Shown: positions 1 through 11,735 of the stretch, piece after piece
Position numbering within the stretch: position 1 is the first letter of the stretch
Layout of the letters: every line of letters starts with the position of its first letter
Assembly (NCBI RefSeq): GCF_963576675.1
Contig: NC_088910.1
Span: 107,722,807 to 107,786,806 of the forward strand
DNA from: Euphorbia lathyris
Lineage: Eukaryota; Streptophyta; Magnoliopsida; Malpighiales; Euphorbiaceae
Reading direction: 5' to 3'
DNA length: 64,000 bases
Notes under the pieces: model-generated
What the model was told of the DNA's origin: nothing
Seen by the model: only the letters and a program-made list of their open reading frames with translations
The model's database searches: none
Translations under genes and position numbers: made by a program

Positions 1-290
1 TAACATATAGATATTCAGGTGGAATTAGTAAATTACTAAAAGTTCTGACTCAAACTTGTAATTATAAAAAATCAGTTTACAGTTGATTAAATTATTTTCT
101 GATTAATTACATTAATAATCAATAATTATTTAATTAATGGTGTTAAATTGGCGTATGTGGATTAAATGGAATGGAAGTTCACATGAGAGTATGGCGTTGA
201 ACACTTAACTTGGGAGCCGTTTTGGATCCGGAAGCATGCTTCATGGATATGAGAAAGGAAGTTGAATGCACTTATTCATAGGACACTTAC
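1..290. repeat. Segmental duplicate copy 1 (partner 18982-19269)
   Basis: AT-rich non-coding flank that aligns along its length with 18982-19269, starting TAACATATAG and ending near ATAGGACAC, with scattered substitutions and small indels. It includes the shared run GAGAGTATGGCGTTGA. Similarity stops at the hAT insertion here and at an unrelated pentanucleotide repeat in the partner. It is probably a flank of the duplicated gene-cluster unit. No gene is visible. Confidence 0.75.
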
Positions 291-322
291 AGTATAAACA
301 GGGGCGGAGCCAGAGGGGGTGG

Positions 323-595
323 GGAGGGTCGGTCGACCCTCCGGCCCCGCCGGAAAACCCCAGGAGTGGGGTTTTCCACCCTCGCTCTGCTAGGGGCCGC
401 CATGGCTGGTGACCCTCCAGCCATGGCGGCAGCTGAAGAAGATTATATCTTCTTCAGCAAAACGAAAGAGACAGATGGGAAGGGCAATTTCGCCCTTCCC
501 GTCTGTTTAATTTTTTTAAACCTAAAGGCCCAAGTTGGGCCTTTAGGTTTAAAAAAATTAAACAGACGGGAAGGGCGAAATTGCCCTTCCCATCT
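323..595. repeat. Five consecutive perfect hairpins in hAT subterminal region
   Basis: Perfect inverted repeats read directly: 323-331/334-342 (9 bp arms), 352-361/368-377 (10 bp), 396-409/417-430 (14 bp, GCCGCCATGGCTGG), 432-443/447-458 (12 bp), and 473-533/535-595 (61-bp arms around a single G at 534). They follow each other with almost no spacer. A short reading frame across them (366-659) is a by-product and not a gene. Confidence 0.95.
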
Positions 596-839
596 ATTGG
601 GAAAATTATTTCGAAGGCCCACCCTTGATCACCTTCTCTTTTGCTTTTTCTTTATTTAATGTTGTGCGTGCCGAAAGAGAGAAAGAAAAGAAAGGTTTTT
701 GATATCAAAAATTGGAAAAATATCCAAATCATACCATACTTTCTACTAAATTTCAATTGACCATCTATTTTTCTCTCAATCAAACAATTTCTAAGTAAGT
801 TTTCTTATTTCTCATTTTGTATTTTATTTCTTTTAGGTT

Positions 840-1137
840 TAGAATTTTATAATTTCTAAATTAGGGTTATTATTAGGGGAATTATTAATATGTTGTTTAC
901 TTGAATATTCTTTAGTAATTACAATTAATTTATGAAATCTAATTTAGGATTTCTAATTTAGGGATTTCTAATTTAGGGTTTAATTTAAGGATTTCTAACT
1001 TAGGGTTTATTATTGGATTTCTAACTTAGGGATTTCTAATTTAGGGTTTAATTTAGGAAATCTAATTTAGGGATTTCTAACTTAGGGTTTATTATTGGAT
1101 TTCTAATTTAGGGGTTTCTAATTTAGGGATTTCTATG
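840..1137 (+). repeat. Degenerate telomere-like TTTAGGG minisatellite inside hAT
   Basis: Repeats of about 18-20 bp built on GATTTCTAATTTAGGG(TTT), at least ten variants in a row. The core TTTAGGG equals the plant telomere heptamer, but the spacing is irregular, so this is not a telomere. The same motif, in the opposite orientation (AACCCTAAAT), fills the middle of the small hAT at 37680-38040. Confidence 0.8.
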
Positions 1138-1189
1138 TATGTTGGGGATTAATTTCGTTTATTTGTTTTTATGACAAGGGTCAAAACAT

Positions 1190-3574
1190 TGAGTCTTCAT
1201 CAAATAGTGGGAAGAGACAGTGTGTGGAAATATCAGATGATGATATTATTTCTGATCCCGGAAATAGAAAAGAAATTGTATACATGATATTACCATTCAA
1301 GATGATTTAAGGCGATGTTACTTGTTAAAAGGCCCATGTCAACCAAAAGGTCATATATTTCCTCGAACTAATTTTTCTAGAGTTCAAAGGAGTTTTCAAA
1401 CAAGTTGGTTTGATATGTTTCCATGGTTAGAGTACAATGTATCCAAAGATGCTGCTTTTTGTTTGTATTGCTATCTGTTTGGTAGAGGAAATAGGTCTGG
1501 GGATAAAGCATTTATAGAAATTGGTTTTAAAAATTGGAAGAAAGCTTTAGAAAATTTTAGGGATCATTTAGGTGGTATGTCCAGTCCCCACAAATATGCT
1601 ACAGACCGGGTTTATGGATTTCAAAATCAAAGGCTGAATATTGATTATATGTTGACAAAGTCAAAGGAAACGAATGCGATTGCTTATCATACTCGTGTCA
1701 CAGCAGTTGTAAAAATTGTTCGTATACTTTTAAAGCAGGGTTTGGATTTTCGTGGACATGATGAATCGGAAGAATCATTGGAACGAGGTAACTTTCTTGA
1801 GCTAATGACATTTTATTGCAATGAATGTGAAGAAGTGAATAAGGTGATGAACTTAAATTCTCCCAAAAATAATCAAATGACTTGTCATCATATCCAGAAG
1901 CAAGTAATTAGGGCTTGTGCATTAGAAACGATAAAAGTTATTTTGAATGAGCTTGGTGGGAAGTTGTTTTCTCTTTTGATTAATGAGTCTCGTGATAGTT
2001 CTATGAAAGAGCAAATGTCTGTTGTTATAAGATTTGTGAATGTACGTGGTGAGGTTCTTGAACGGTTTATTGGGGTTGTACATGTTAGTGACACTTCTGC
2101 ACAGTCTTTGAAGAAACATATTGATTCTTTCTTTGCAATGCATCAATTGTCTCTCTGTAGACTTAGAGGTCAAGGCTATGATGGAGCTTCTAATATGGGA
2201 GGCGAGCTTCATGGACTAAAAACACTCATTTTGAATGAAAATAAGCATGCACATTATGTTCATTGTTTTACTCACCAACTTCAGTTAGTGGTTGTTGCTG
2301 TTGCAGATCATAACATGTTGATATGTGATTTTTTTTACTTATTTGTCTATGATTGTGAACGCTGTTGGAGCTTCATGTAAAAGGAAAGAAGCTCTTCGTC
2401 AATCACATTGTGATAAAGTAGTGCAGTCTTTAGAAAATGGAGATATTTCTATAGGAAAAGGCAAATATCAAGAAACAAGTTTAGCTCGGCCATGAGATAC
2501 CAAATGGGGTTCTCACTATACTACAGTTTCACGTCTTCTTAGTATGTGGAGTTCAGTGATAGAGGTGCTTCGTGTTGTATATGCTGATGGGGTTCTCACT
2601 ATACATGGTTTGATAAGCAAAATGAAAACTTATGAATTTTGTTTCATTGTTCATTTAATGAAACACATATTGGGAATGACGAATGTGTTATCACAGTCTC
2701 TACAAGTGAAGCATCAAAACATTGCTAATGTTGTACGAATGATTAGACTGACGAAGCAGAGTTTGGCAACATTCAGGGAGAGTGGCTGGGAAGAGTTATG
2801 CAAGTCAGTGATTTTTGTTAAGAAAATGAAATTGAAGTGCCCAATGTGGAAGATACTATTACAGATCGAGTTAGAAGGTTTCTTGATGGTGTTCCAAGGA
2901 CTTATCATCATCACTTTTATGTCGAGATTTTTGTCGAGGTACTTTATTTGTTTTTACTTTTCATATAATAATATAACTAGTATATAAGCAAGATGTTTGA
3001 CTGTTTTGTATTTGAAAAATACTAGGTTGTTGATCGTCTTGCTGCAGAAATTGATAATCATTTTCCCGAGTCAAATACAGAGTTACTTGTTTGTATGTCA
3101 TGTCTTGATCCTACAAATGCTATTGAGAATTTTGATCATCGACAAGTGCTTCGTCTTGCTGAGTTATATTCAGAAGATTTTTCTTATTGTGATATAATTC
3201 AGCTTAAAGAGGAACTCAAACTCTTTATTTCTGAAATGAGATCGAATGCATCATTTTCTAGTTTGACAGATATTGGAGTCCTTGCAAAGAAGATGGTTCA
3301 AATGCAGTATCACTCTCTATTTCCTTTAACATATCAACTTATTGAGATGATTTTGATCTTACCCGTTGCAACCGCTTCTGTTGAAAGATCTTTTTCTACA
3401 ATGAAATTAATTAAGACTGATTTGCGCAACAAGATGAGTGATGACTTTCTCACAGATTGTATGGTGTGTTACATTGAGAAAAGAGTTTTTGTCGGTGTTG
3501 AAAATGAAGCAATTGTGCAAAATTTTCAGAACATGGCAAATCGGAGGGGTAAATTGCCACTTGTTAGGCATTAA
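1190..3574 (+). pseudogene. hAT transposase pseudogene (zf-TTF, DUF4371, hAT dimerisation)
   Basis: The coding sequence begins in a frame near 1190 and shifts before 1322. From 1322 to about 2345 it encodes a TTF-type zinc-finger region (FPWLEYNVSKDAAFCLYCYLF) followed by a DUF4371-like RNase-H-fold core (RGQGYDGASNMGGELHGLK). A frameshift near 2345 and a TGA near 2493 break it. The frame resumes through 2544-2938, with at least one more shift. A GT-AG intron is likely at 2939-3025, because exon 1 ends ...FYVEIFVE and exon 2 continues VVDRLAAEIDNHFPES in frame. The last exon ends at 3574 with the hAT C-terminal dimerisation motif ATASVERSFSTMKLIKTDLR. Family knowledge: such proteins cut and paste hAT elements in the nucleus. 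This copy cannot make a full protein. Confidence 0.9.
2939..3025 (+). other. Predicted intron in hAT transposase
   Basis: Begins GTACTTTATTTG, ends AAATACTAG and is 87 bp and T-rich. Removing it joins two conserved transposase segments in phase 0 (GTC GAG | GTT GTT GAT). Inferred from reading frame and consensus sites only. Confidence 0.7.
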
Positions 3575-3845
3575 TTTTCTTACTGTAAGTACACATACTT
3601 TTTACTCTCATTTTATGATAGAATTTGTTTATTATATTGTTCATTTTATTTTGATGAATATGTTGAAGTAGCATTTAAGATTTTTTTTGTCCACAGTCTA
3701 GCCCCTCCGACCTATAGGTCCTGGCTCCGCCCCTGAGTATAAATAGAAAGTCTTAAACCAAAATCAGATCTAAACACACATTACACAAATCAAACTCAAC
3801 AAACCGAATATTTCAATGTTAATTAAGCACAATTTCTTTCTTAAA

Positions 3846-4593
3846 TGCAATTTTTGTGCAGAGCATTCCCCACATGGGCCGAAGAGAATAGCCCATTACG
3901 TCGAAGCCAGCGACATGCTCCAAGCAAGCCCATGAAAGGCGGTTTTTCAACCCGACATGCCGTGTGAAGTAGTGACAGGCCGTGTCGGGTTCCTCCAAAC
4001 TCTCTGCCCAACATTTCACACGCCGTGTCACAAAGTGACATACCATGATCACCTAACTCCGACCATTTTTAGGAACATGAATTTCTCTTTTTGCGACAGA
4101 ATGCTGATCTTTAGCGACAGAGAACCAAATTTCAGCATTAGAAGAAGACAAACAAGATTAGGGGACAAGGGGGACCATGGCTGCCAATCTCTTACATCTC
4201 TTATTTACAATTATGTCATTTTTACTTTATTATTTATACTTTATTATTTGTCCTATAGTTTTAATTACCTAAGTGTCATTTTGGCATTTCATTCCTATCT
4301 TACCCCTATCACTTTTAGTTAATCATAACCCTAGTTAGGACATTTATGTCTTTTACATTTTCCTAAAGAGTGCTATATAATGCCTCTTATTTGTAAGAAT
4401 CGTGAACTTTTAACAATACAAGTTATATCTTCTTCTTCATAAAGTTTTGTTAAGGTTTTAACCTTCAACAATTGGGGATTTCATTATTCCTAGTCCTAAA
4501 ACCCGGGATTAACTCCTTAAAGTTTACCTTGAAAAGAACCTCTTTGTTATTTTAAAATTAGAACTAACACGTACGGAAGACCCATCCGTATCA
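3846..4593 (+). repeat. Ty3/gypsy LTR remnant (probable solo LTR)
   Basis: Shares ordered blocks with the LTR at 37144-38754: CCAAGCAAGC, GACAGGCCGTGT, repeated ACGCCGTGTC-type motifs, a CTATATAA-type TATA region near 4370, and an end in GTATCA. There is no primer-binding site after it and no coding region. Boundaries are approximate and I found no convincing target duplication. The reading frames here are not genes. Confidence 0.6.
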
Positions 4594-5868
4594 AATTCTG
4601 TCAATTCCTAGTTTAATCTTTAGCCTTACAATTTCCTTTTCAATTCATAAGTTTGTAATCTCTCAATTTAAACTTCAATTTCAAGTATTCAAGCTTTTCT
4701 TTTTCAATACTGCATTCTTTTCTTAAATTAATCTCATTTTCATTTTCATTGATTTAATTGCGAAATTTTAATAATTTTTGTCTTTTTAGGTTTTTCACAA
4801 TCATGTTTTATTATTCTTTTAGATTTTCATTACAAAATTTCTAGCAGGATGGCACCAATCCGAAAACCCATAAACAGATATGGAATGTGCAAGATATCTT
4901 TTCATCTTTAGATGTAGTACCAGGTCAAAGCTTTGTCATCTAACAAAGAAATCATTGGAAAAAGTAATGATCCAAAAAGCTCTCTCATTCTGGAAATGAG
5001 TGGAAATATTCTATAGGTGCCTGAACGTGCTCAGGACAACCTAACATTCACAGCAAGAAAATTAATTGAGAACATAGGCATTTCCAACTCATAAACTTTG
5101 AAGTCTGCTTCTCATGAGCATTTTCCTATTTCATATCATTAACAATAACAACTAAATTAATATTCATGTTTCACGAGCCAAATTAATAACTAAATTATTG
5201 AATAGATTACATCTTATAATGTGCCAATGAAATTGTTTAACATCAATATATCCAGCTACGTGTGCTCCATAGTTTGATGGCAATACCTTCACGTCGGTTT
5301 ACAAAATTTTAAAAATTATAGATAGGTAATAAGCTTAAGTCAAAAAGAATCTTAAAGCCATTGTCATTTCAATTTTTATAGATTGAACGTTGCATATCAT
5401 ATCTCTATACTTTTTATTTTTTTTTATCACCGTGCTAGCTAAATTAGTTAGTTGTCAATATCTAATTTATTTAAAAAATGTTACACATTTGATCCGTGTT
5501 TGAAATTGTATATTTTTAGGGTTCGAAAATAAGTTTTTAGAATTCTTTACCAATCACATATAAAAAAAACTGTTTTTGAAACTATTACAAATGCAAATTT
5601 AAAAAGTAGATTAATAAACAATATTTTATCAACCGAGTTTTTAATTCAAAATTGATCATTCTCAGAAATAATAATAAAAGGTATTTTTACATCTTAATTA
5701 TATTTAAATTTTTATTCAATTAGTTCCGTTACAACTTTTTTATCATCAAAAGTAACAAAAAAAAAAAAAAAAAAAGATTTAATATGTTAAAATAAAAAAT
5801 AAGGGACTCTATCCCCCAAAATCAAAATGATAAAGCTGTCAAAGATGCTTTTTGCCTACTCTTGATTC
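4594..5868. other. AT-rich upstream region of the first 8CM gene
   Basis: No open frame with recognisable similarity. There are long T- and A-runs, including a 21-bp A-tract near 5757-5775, and a GGTGCCTGAACG segment near 5016. The last 200 bp serve as the likely proximal promoter. I see nothing else supportable. Confidence 0.5.
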
Positions 5869-5876
5869 TATAAATA
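5869..5876 (+). promoter_or_regulatory. TATA box of 8CM gene 1
   Basis: TATAAATA in TTCTATAAATACCC, 90 bp upstream of the ATG, which leaves a 5' UTR of roughly 60 nt. The other cluster genes have a TATA box at a comparable distance. Confidence 0.8.
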
Positions 5877-5965
5877 CCCAAACATCATAGTCCATTTGTC
5901 ATCAGTTTGAGCATACAATCAAAGGTAGTTCTATCTCAACTCAAGAACTGATAGATTATTTCAAA

Positions 5966-6286
5966 ATGGCAACAAAATCAGTGGCCTCAATTGCAATTCT
6001 GCTAACTGTGAACCTACTCTTCTTCACAATGGTGAGCTCTGCAAAGTGCCCAACAGATGCACTGAAGTTCAAGGTATGTGCAAATGTGTTGGGGCTAATT
6101 CAAATTCCACCAAATGAAAAATGTTGCTCCTTAATTTCTGGTCTAGTCGCTGCTGATGCTGCTCTTTGCCTTTGCACTGCTATTAAAGCTAATGTTTTAG
6201 GGATCAATGTTAACGTTCCACTCGACTTAAGCTTGCTGCTCAACCAGTGCAACAAGAATGTTGCCGCCGGATTCCAGTGTCCTTAA
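5966..6286 (+). CDS. Secreted 8-cysteine (HyPRP/lipid-transfer-like) protein, copy 1
   Basis: Encodes 106 aa without introns. Residues 1-26 are a signal peptide (hydrophobic core [14 protein letters not shown], likely cleavage after VSSA). The rest is a compact eight-cysteine motif with C28, C38, C53-C54, C68-X-C70, C95 and C105, the C-C-CC-CXC-C-C order of plant non-specific lipid-transfer and hybrid proline-rich proteins. Four disulfides should fold it into a small helical bundle with a hydrophobic cavity, acting in the cell wall. Family members with the [15 protein letters not shown] start (DC2.15/pEARLI1 group) usually carry a proline-rich linker before the 8CM; here only one residue separates the signal peptide from it. 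The start is the only in-frame ATG placed before a signal peptide. It is the most divergent of the three linkerless copies. The precise role (lipid binding, wall modification or defence) cannot be told from sequence. Confidence 0.93.
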   Translation: MATKSVASIAILLTVNLLFFTMVSSAKCPTDALKFKVCANVLGLIQIPPNEKCCSLISGLVAADAALCLCTAIKANVLGINVNVPLDLSLLLNQCNKNVAAGFQCP

Positions 6287-7274
6287 TTAAATACTTTCCA
6301 TGTTATTTCTTATTTGATTTCCTTCATTTTCTGTTCCTGTCTTTTTTCTTTTGATTTCAAGTCATTAAATGTTTCAGTCCTATGTGATGATGCATAATTT
6401 TATTTGTTGTCAAGTTTCCCGTTGAGCTTGAATATGAACATTCATAATATTTTTTTTTATTTGAGAGCTATTACATATTTTTTGTTTTCACCATAGAAAA
6501 ACATCTTGGGCTCATGACCTTTCTCAATAGTTTAACAACCTAATTGATTAGTTAATAGTTTTGTTGGCTATATTTTCGAAATATCCTAATTTTCAATCTT
6601 GATACGCGAGTGTGGGATTAAAAATGCTAAAAATAATGTGGGCGTGCCAGAGAAGCTAGTTCTCGAAGGATAAAGTGGTAAATAAATTAATAAAACAAGT
6701 AAATGCGCCTAAATGACTTGAATTCTAAACGAGAAAAGCAATTGACGACCGTTACAAGGACTCAAAATAAAAACAACGGTTTTGGATCCCGACGTTACTA
6801 GACAGGTCGGTCGGAAAACAATTCTTAAATAAGGTACCAAAAATAAAAGTAATAAAACCGAAACAAAGATATAAATTTTTTTAATTTTTCTTTTATATTG
6901 TTATCGAATTCATAATTTTTCAATGTTTTTAGATTACAAATATGAGCATAAAGCATTAAAATTACAATTTGAAAATAAAACTTTAAAAACTAGAAATATA
7001 AATAAATCATAAAAACAATATGTACGGGGTTAAATTAAATTAACCGATCTTGTTGACATCATTGGGATGCGTGGAAATGAGGCCTAGAACTTGGCCAACT
7101 CTTCTTGAGGACTATTGCGTTGTTAAGATAATTTTGGGCGAATTTGGAGCGAGTCAAAAAGTTCAGAGACCTAAACATAAATTTTCCATTTAAATAATTT
7201 GAACGGCAACACTTTTTGTAACAAAAATAGTGATTTCATGGAACAAAAATTGAAATCTATATCAGGAAAAACAT
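6287..7274. other. Intergenic AT-rich region downstream of 8CM gene 1
   Basis: 3' UTR and flank of gene 1, then AT-rich sequence without open frames of interest, up to the copia A target site. Nothing else recognised. Confidence 0.5.
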
Positions 7275-7279
7275 GAGAT

Positions 7280-7625
7280 TGTTCAAATATTAAACTTAAA
7301 TTTTTAATTTATAAAAAAAAACTTTCAAAATGCATCACGTGAATGCTTTGAAATTGGAAGAAAAGAGTTGGTCAAAGTTGCCTAAATAATTAAGTATGGT
7401 TGACAATAAATGTGTGACTATGTGTAAACACATTATTATATATTGTTTATTATGTATTAATGATACTCTCTATATTATATATAGAGTTGTGTGATTGTAT
7501 GTGTTTGTGAGCAAAAAAAAAAGAAAGAAAGATGAGAGTCTGTAATATAGTAAGTCCATTGTATTCATGATTAAAAAATATCAATATTAGTCCTTTTTTC
7601 TTAAATTTCTTTTTTATCTCTAACA
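7280..7625 (+). repeat. 5' LTR of copia A
   Basis: 346 bp, TG...CA ends, contains a TATATATAGAG segment, and is followed by a Met-tRNA-type primer-binding site at 7628-7641. Confidence 0.85.
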
Positions 7626-7684
7626 AAGTGGTATTAGAGCCATGTTACGAGAGTCAGTCTTCCGCCAAACAGACCCTATAAAAA

Positions 7685-10600
7685 ATGTCAGACGGTCTCA
7701 AACTTCCTTATCAATACCCTCAGCTCACCAAAACCAATTATTCAAGTTGGTGTATTCGAATGAAGGCGTTACTCGGATGTCAAGATTTTTGGGATATTGT
7801 CGAAAAAGGCTTGGGATATTGTCGAAAAAGGCTACGTAGTCCCAGGCATCGAGGCAGCGTTAACACAGGCAGAAAAATATACTCTGCAGAAAAATCGTAA
7901 AAGCGATTAAAAGGCGCTTACTCTCATCCATCAAGGTTTGGATGAATTAATGTTCGAGAAAGTAGACGAAGCTACCACCGCCAAACAAGCGTTGGAAATC
8001 CTACGAGACTTTGAGACGATGAGGATGAAAGAGACGGAGGCCATCAGTGATTACTCATCCCGAGTAAAATCTGTCGTAAATCAGATGCGACAGTATGGAG
8101 AAAAAATTGAAGAGTCCAGAATTGTTGAAAAAATTATGCGATCACTACTACCAAAATTTGATTACGTAGTGGTGGCTATGGAGGAGTCAAAAGACATCGG
8201 TGGTAGGGTCATTACAAGCACGAGAAGAGCGGTTTGAGAAACGAAGAGAAGATTCCGCAGAACAAGTCTTAGCAACGAAGGATGTGTTTAAAAATGGCGA
8301 AAGTAGTCAGTCCGACAGAGGACGCAAAGGAGGTCGAGGAGGAAATGGTAGAGGACGAGGACGTGGCAGAAGTTAAGGCAGAAATGAAAACTGCAACAAC
8401 AACAATGACAGAAGCACTCAATTCACCAGAGGCAGAGGAAGAGGCCGAGGATGCGGTCAAGGAAGAGGAAACTAGAGGCCGAATGAAGGACGCGACAAGT
8501 CCAACATTCAATGTTACAATTGCTCTAAGTACGGTCACTACGCGGTAGAATGTTGGAGTCCTCCTAAGGAGGTAGAGGAGACTGCCAATAATATTCAAGA
8601 TGAGGAAGTAACTGGCACAGTGTTACTTACCTACGAAGGTGAAGAAAATCGCGAAAATAATATATGGTATCTTGACAATGCGGCAAGTAACCGTATGTGT
8701 GGTGACAAGAAGCTGTTCGTGGAGCTCTATGAATCCGTTCGCGGTAATGTTGTATTTGGAGATTCCTCTAAGGTTCCTATTACAGGCAAATGAACCATTC
8801 TTATTCGGCTCAAAAATGGCGCTCACCAATTTGTTGATAATGTTTATTATGTTCCTAACATGAAAAGCAATATTTAAAGTTTGGGACAGTTACTGGAGAA
8901 AAATTATGAATTTCACATGGTGGACTGGAAACTACTCCTGTTGAATGAGAAAAAGGAGCTGATTGCACGAGTACCCATGGCAAAAAACAGAATGTTCATA
9001 ATTAACATTCAGACAGACGTGGCCAAATGTTTGAACGCTTGTGTGCAAAGTCCCCCCTAGCTTTGGCATCTACGGTACGGGCATCTCAATTTTGGAGGAC
9101 TGAAGCTGTTGGGACAGAAGCAGATGGTAAACGGATTGCCTCACATTGACCAACCTCATCAACTGTGTGAAGGATGTCTTATTAGAAAACAATTCAGAAC
9201 CAGTTTTCCAAAGGAGTCCATGTCAAGAGTAAAGGTGCCACTTGAGCTAGTTCACACAGATGTGTGTGGACCGATCACTCCACAGTCCCTGGATAAAAAT
9301 AAATATTTTCTACTTTTCATTGATGATTATAGTAGAAAAACTTGGGTGTACTTTTTGAAGGAAAAAACATAAGTTTTTGAGACATTTAAAAAATTAAAAG
9401 TCCAAGTGGAGAAAGAAAGTGGTCATTTTATTAAGGCACTCAGATCCGATAGAGGCGGTGAATACATGTCCATCTCTTTCAAGCAATTTTGTGAAAATCA
9501 TGGAATCCATCATTTCCTTTCAGTCCCCAGATCACCTCAGCAAAATGGCATAGTCGAAAGAAAGAACAGAACAATGCTCAACATGGTGAGGAGCATGTTA
9601 AAAAGTAAAAATTTGTCGAAGGAGTTATGGACCGAAGCAGTAGACTGTGATGTCTACCTATTGAACAGATCGCCAACTGTCAGTGTTTGGGATCAAACTC
9701 CACAAGAAGCATGGAGCGGAATAAAACCCAGTATTTCTCATTTGCGTGTTTTTGGAAGTGTTGCTCATGTCCATGTACCGGATGAAGAACACAAGAAGCT
9801 AGATGATAAAAGCAAGAAATATTTGTTTGTGGGCTACTTAGAACATTCCAAAGGGTACAAAATATTCGATCCTCAACTCAGAAAATCATTATCAGCAGAG
9901 ATGTCACCATGGACGAAGAAGCAGTTTGGGACTGCACCGGTGAAAAAGAAAAGAACTACATTTTTTATCCTTTTATGGATGAAGATAATGATCAGGAAGA
10001 ACCAGCCACAGTCGCAGCCACAACACCAGCAACCAGTTCGACATCAGCAAGCTTATCCAGTTCGAGTTCGTCCTCGAGTAATGAAGATAGTTCAGATGAA
10101 CATCCGTCCGGAAAGCCTAAAAAATTCATACCTATTAAAGATCTCTATGATGTAACAAGAAATCTCGATGATGAATTAACTCTTTATTGCCATTTTGTTA
10201 ATGATGAACCAACAGATCCAGAACAAGCAATGAAAGATGAAAAATGGAGAAAAGCCATGGAAGAGGAGATTCATTCGATTGAAAAAAATAAAACATGGGA
10301 GCTGACATCACTTCCGGCCGGTCAAAAACCCATTGGAGTTAAATGGGTGTTCAAAACAAAGAAAGATGCAAACCGTGAAATTATCCGACATAAAGCAAGA
10401 TTGGTGGCGAAAGGGTTCAGTCAATGACCCGGAATTGACTACAATGAAGTTTTTGCTCCTGTTGCCAGAAAGGAGAGTATCAGACTGGTAATTTCTGTAG
10501 GTGCTCAACACGGGTGGAGAATCCATCAAATGGACGTGAAATCCGCATTAATCAACAGATATCTGGAAAAGGAAATTTATATCCAGCAACAACCTGGGTA

Positions 10601-11722
10601 TGTTGTGAAAGATCAAGAAAATAAAGTGCTAAAATTAAAAAATGCACTTTACGGTCTCAAGCAAGCACTACGAGCTTGGAACAGTCGCATTGACAAATAT
10701 TTTTAAGAAAATGGTTTTGTCAAATGCCCAAATGAATATGCCTTGTATACAAAGGTGAAAAATGGAGATATGTTACTTGTTTGTTTGTATGTGGATGATC
10801 TCATTTTTACAGGGAACAATCCTAAGATGTTTGAGGAGTTCAAGAAGACAATGCCTCGTGAGTTCGAGATGACTAACATTGGTCTAATGTCATATTATCT
10901 TGGCATTGAGGTGAAGCAGAACGACGATGGAATTTTTATTTCTCAAAGTGGTTTTGCAAAGGAGATATTAAAGAAGTTCAAGATGGAAAATTGTAATTCC
11001 GTCAGCACGCTAGTCGAATGTGGAATCAAGTTGATAAAAGATGAAGGTGGAGACAGAGTCAACACAACATTATTCCGAAGCTTGGTCGGAAGTCTTAGAT
11101 ACTTTACATGTACGAGACCAGATTCTTTATGCAGTCGGCTTAGTAAGTCGATACATGGAAGCTCCAGCGGTGTCACATTGGAACGCAGCAAAAAGAATTC
11201 TCTGTTACATGAAAGGTACAACTAATTTGGGATTACTTTATTCAAAAACTGATGATTTCAAATTAGTTGGATTCTATGATAGTGATTGGGCCGGTGACAA
11301 GGAAAAGTATAACTGGTTTTGTATTTTTTTCTGGGTGATACTGCATTTACGTGGAGTTCAAAGAAGCAGGCGATCGTGACGTTATCTACCTGTGAAGCTG
11401 AATATGTCGCTGCAACATCATGTGTCTGTCATGCAATATGGCTCCGAAGATTGTTAAAGGAATTTCAGATGAGTCAAAATGATCCAATGGAGATTTTTTT
11501 TATAATAAATATGCACTGACATTAGCGAAAAATCCAGTGTTTCCTGATCGAAGTAAGCACATTGATACGAGGTATCATTTTATTCCGGAGTGCATTGAGC
11601 AAAAGGAGGTGAAGCTGAAGCACGTGAAAACTCAAAATCAAATTGCAGATATTTTCACGAAGCCGCTAAAGCACAACGTGTTCAGTCAACTGAGAGCTCA
11701 ATTGGAAGTCACGAAAAATTAA
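7685..11722 (+). pseudogene. Copia A gag-pol pseudogene
   Basis: Gag starts at 7685 ([20 protein letters not shown]). It is disrupted at about 7800 by a 22-24 bp tandem duplication of TTGGGATATTGTCGAAAAAGG, then resumes at 7938-8237. An Arg/Gly-rich segment and zinc knuckle (CYNCSKYGHY-VEC) lie at about 8300-8555 in a shifted frame. The protease region (about 8650-8870) is shifted and has lost its aspartate context. Pre-integrase and integrase span 9060-9900 (TDVCGPI, DDYSRKTWVYF, SDRGGEY, QQNGIVERKNR) with a stop at about 9370. Reverse transcriptase spans 9909-11000 (KWVFKTKKDANR; LYVDDLIFTGN at about 10788) with stops at about 10427 and 10706. RNase H runs to 11722 (STCEAEYVAA; IADIFTKPL). 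Many independent lesions show an old, dead copy. Confidence 0.93.
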
Positions 11723-11735
11723 GTTTAAGGGGGCA

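Larger units (their letters stand above)
299..3735 (+). mobile_element. hAT DNA transposon with TTF/DUF4371-type transposase, inactivated
   Basis: Terminal inverted repeats are CAGGGGCGGAGCCAG at 299-313 and its exact complement at 3721-3735. They are flanked by a perfect 8-bp target-site duplication AGTATAAA at 291-298 and 3736-3743, the hallmark of the hAT superfamily. The element is 3437 bp. The left 300 bp are a chain of perfect hairpins (323-595), followed by a degenerate TTTAGGG-containing repeat (840-1137), then the transposase. The right end carries the small palindrome GACCTATAGGTC near 3709. The intact target duplication and matching termini suggest a fairly recent insertion, even though the transposase is broken. 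Confidence 0.95.

Noticed and set aside
366..659. 97-aa plus frame as a gene
   Set aside because: It lies across the hAT hairpin chain, and its sequence is dictated by the palindromes.
840..1137. Interstitial telomere
   Set aside because: TTTAGGG units are spaced by unrelated bases and bounded by the hAT element.
8269..8598. Ser/Ala/Val-rich frames at 8269-8598 and 17374-17703 as a conserved protein pair
   Set aside because: They are antisense shadows of the RG-rich gag segment of copia A and B.
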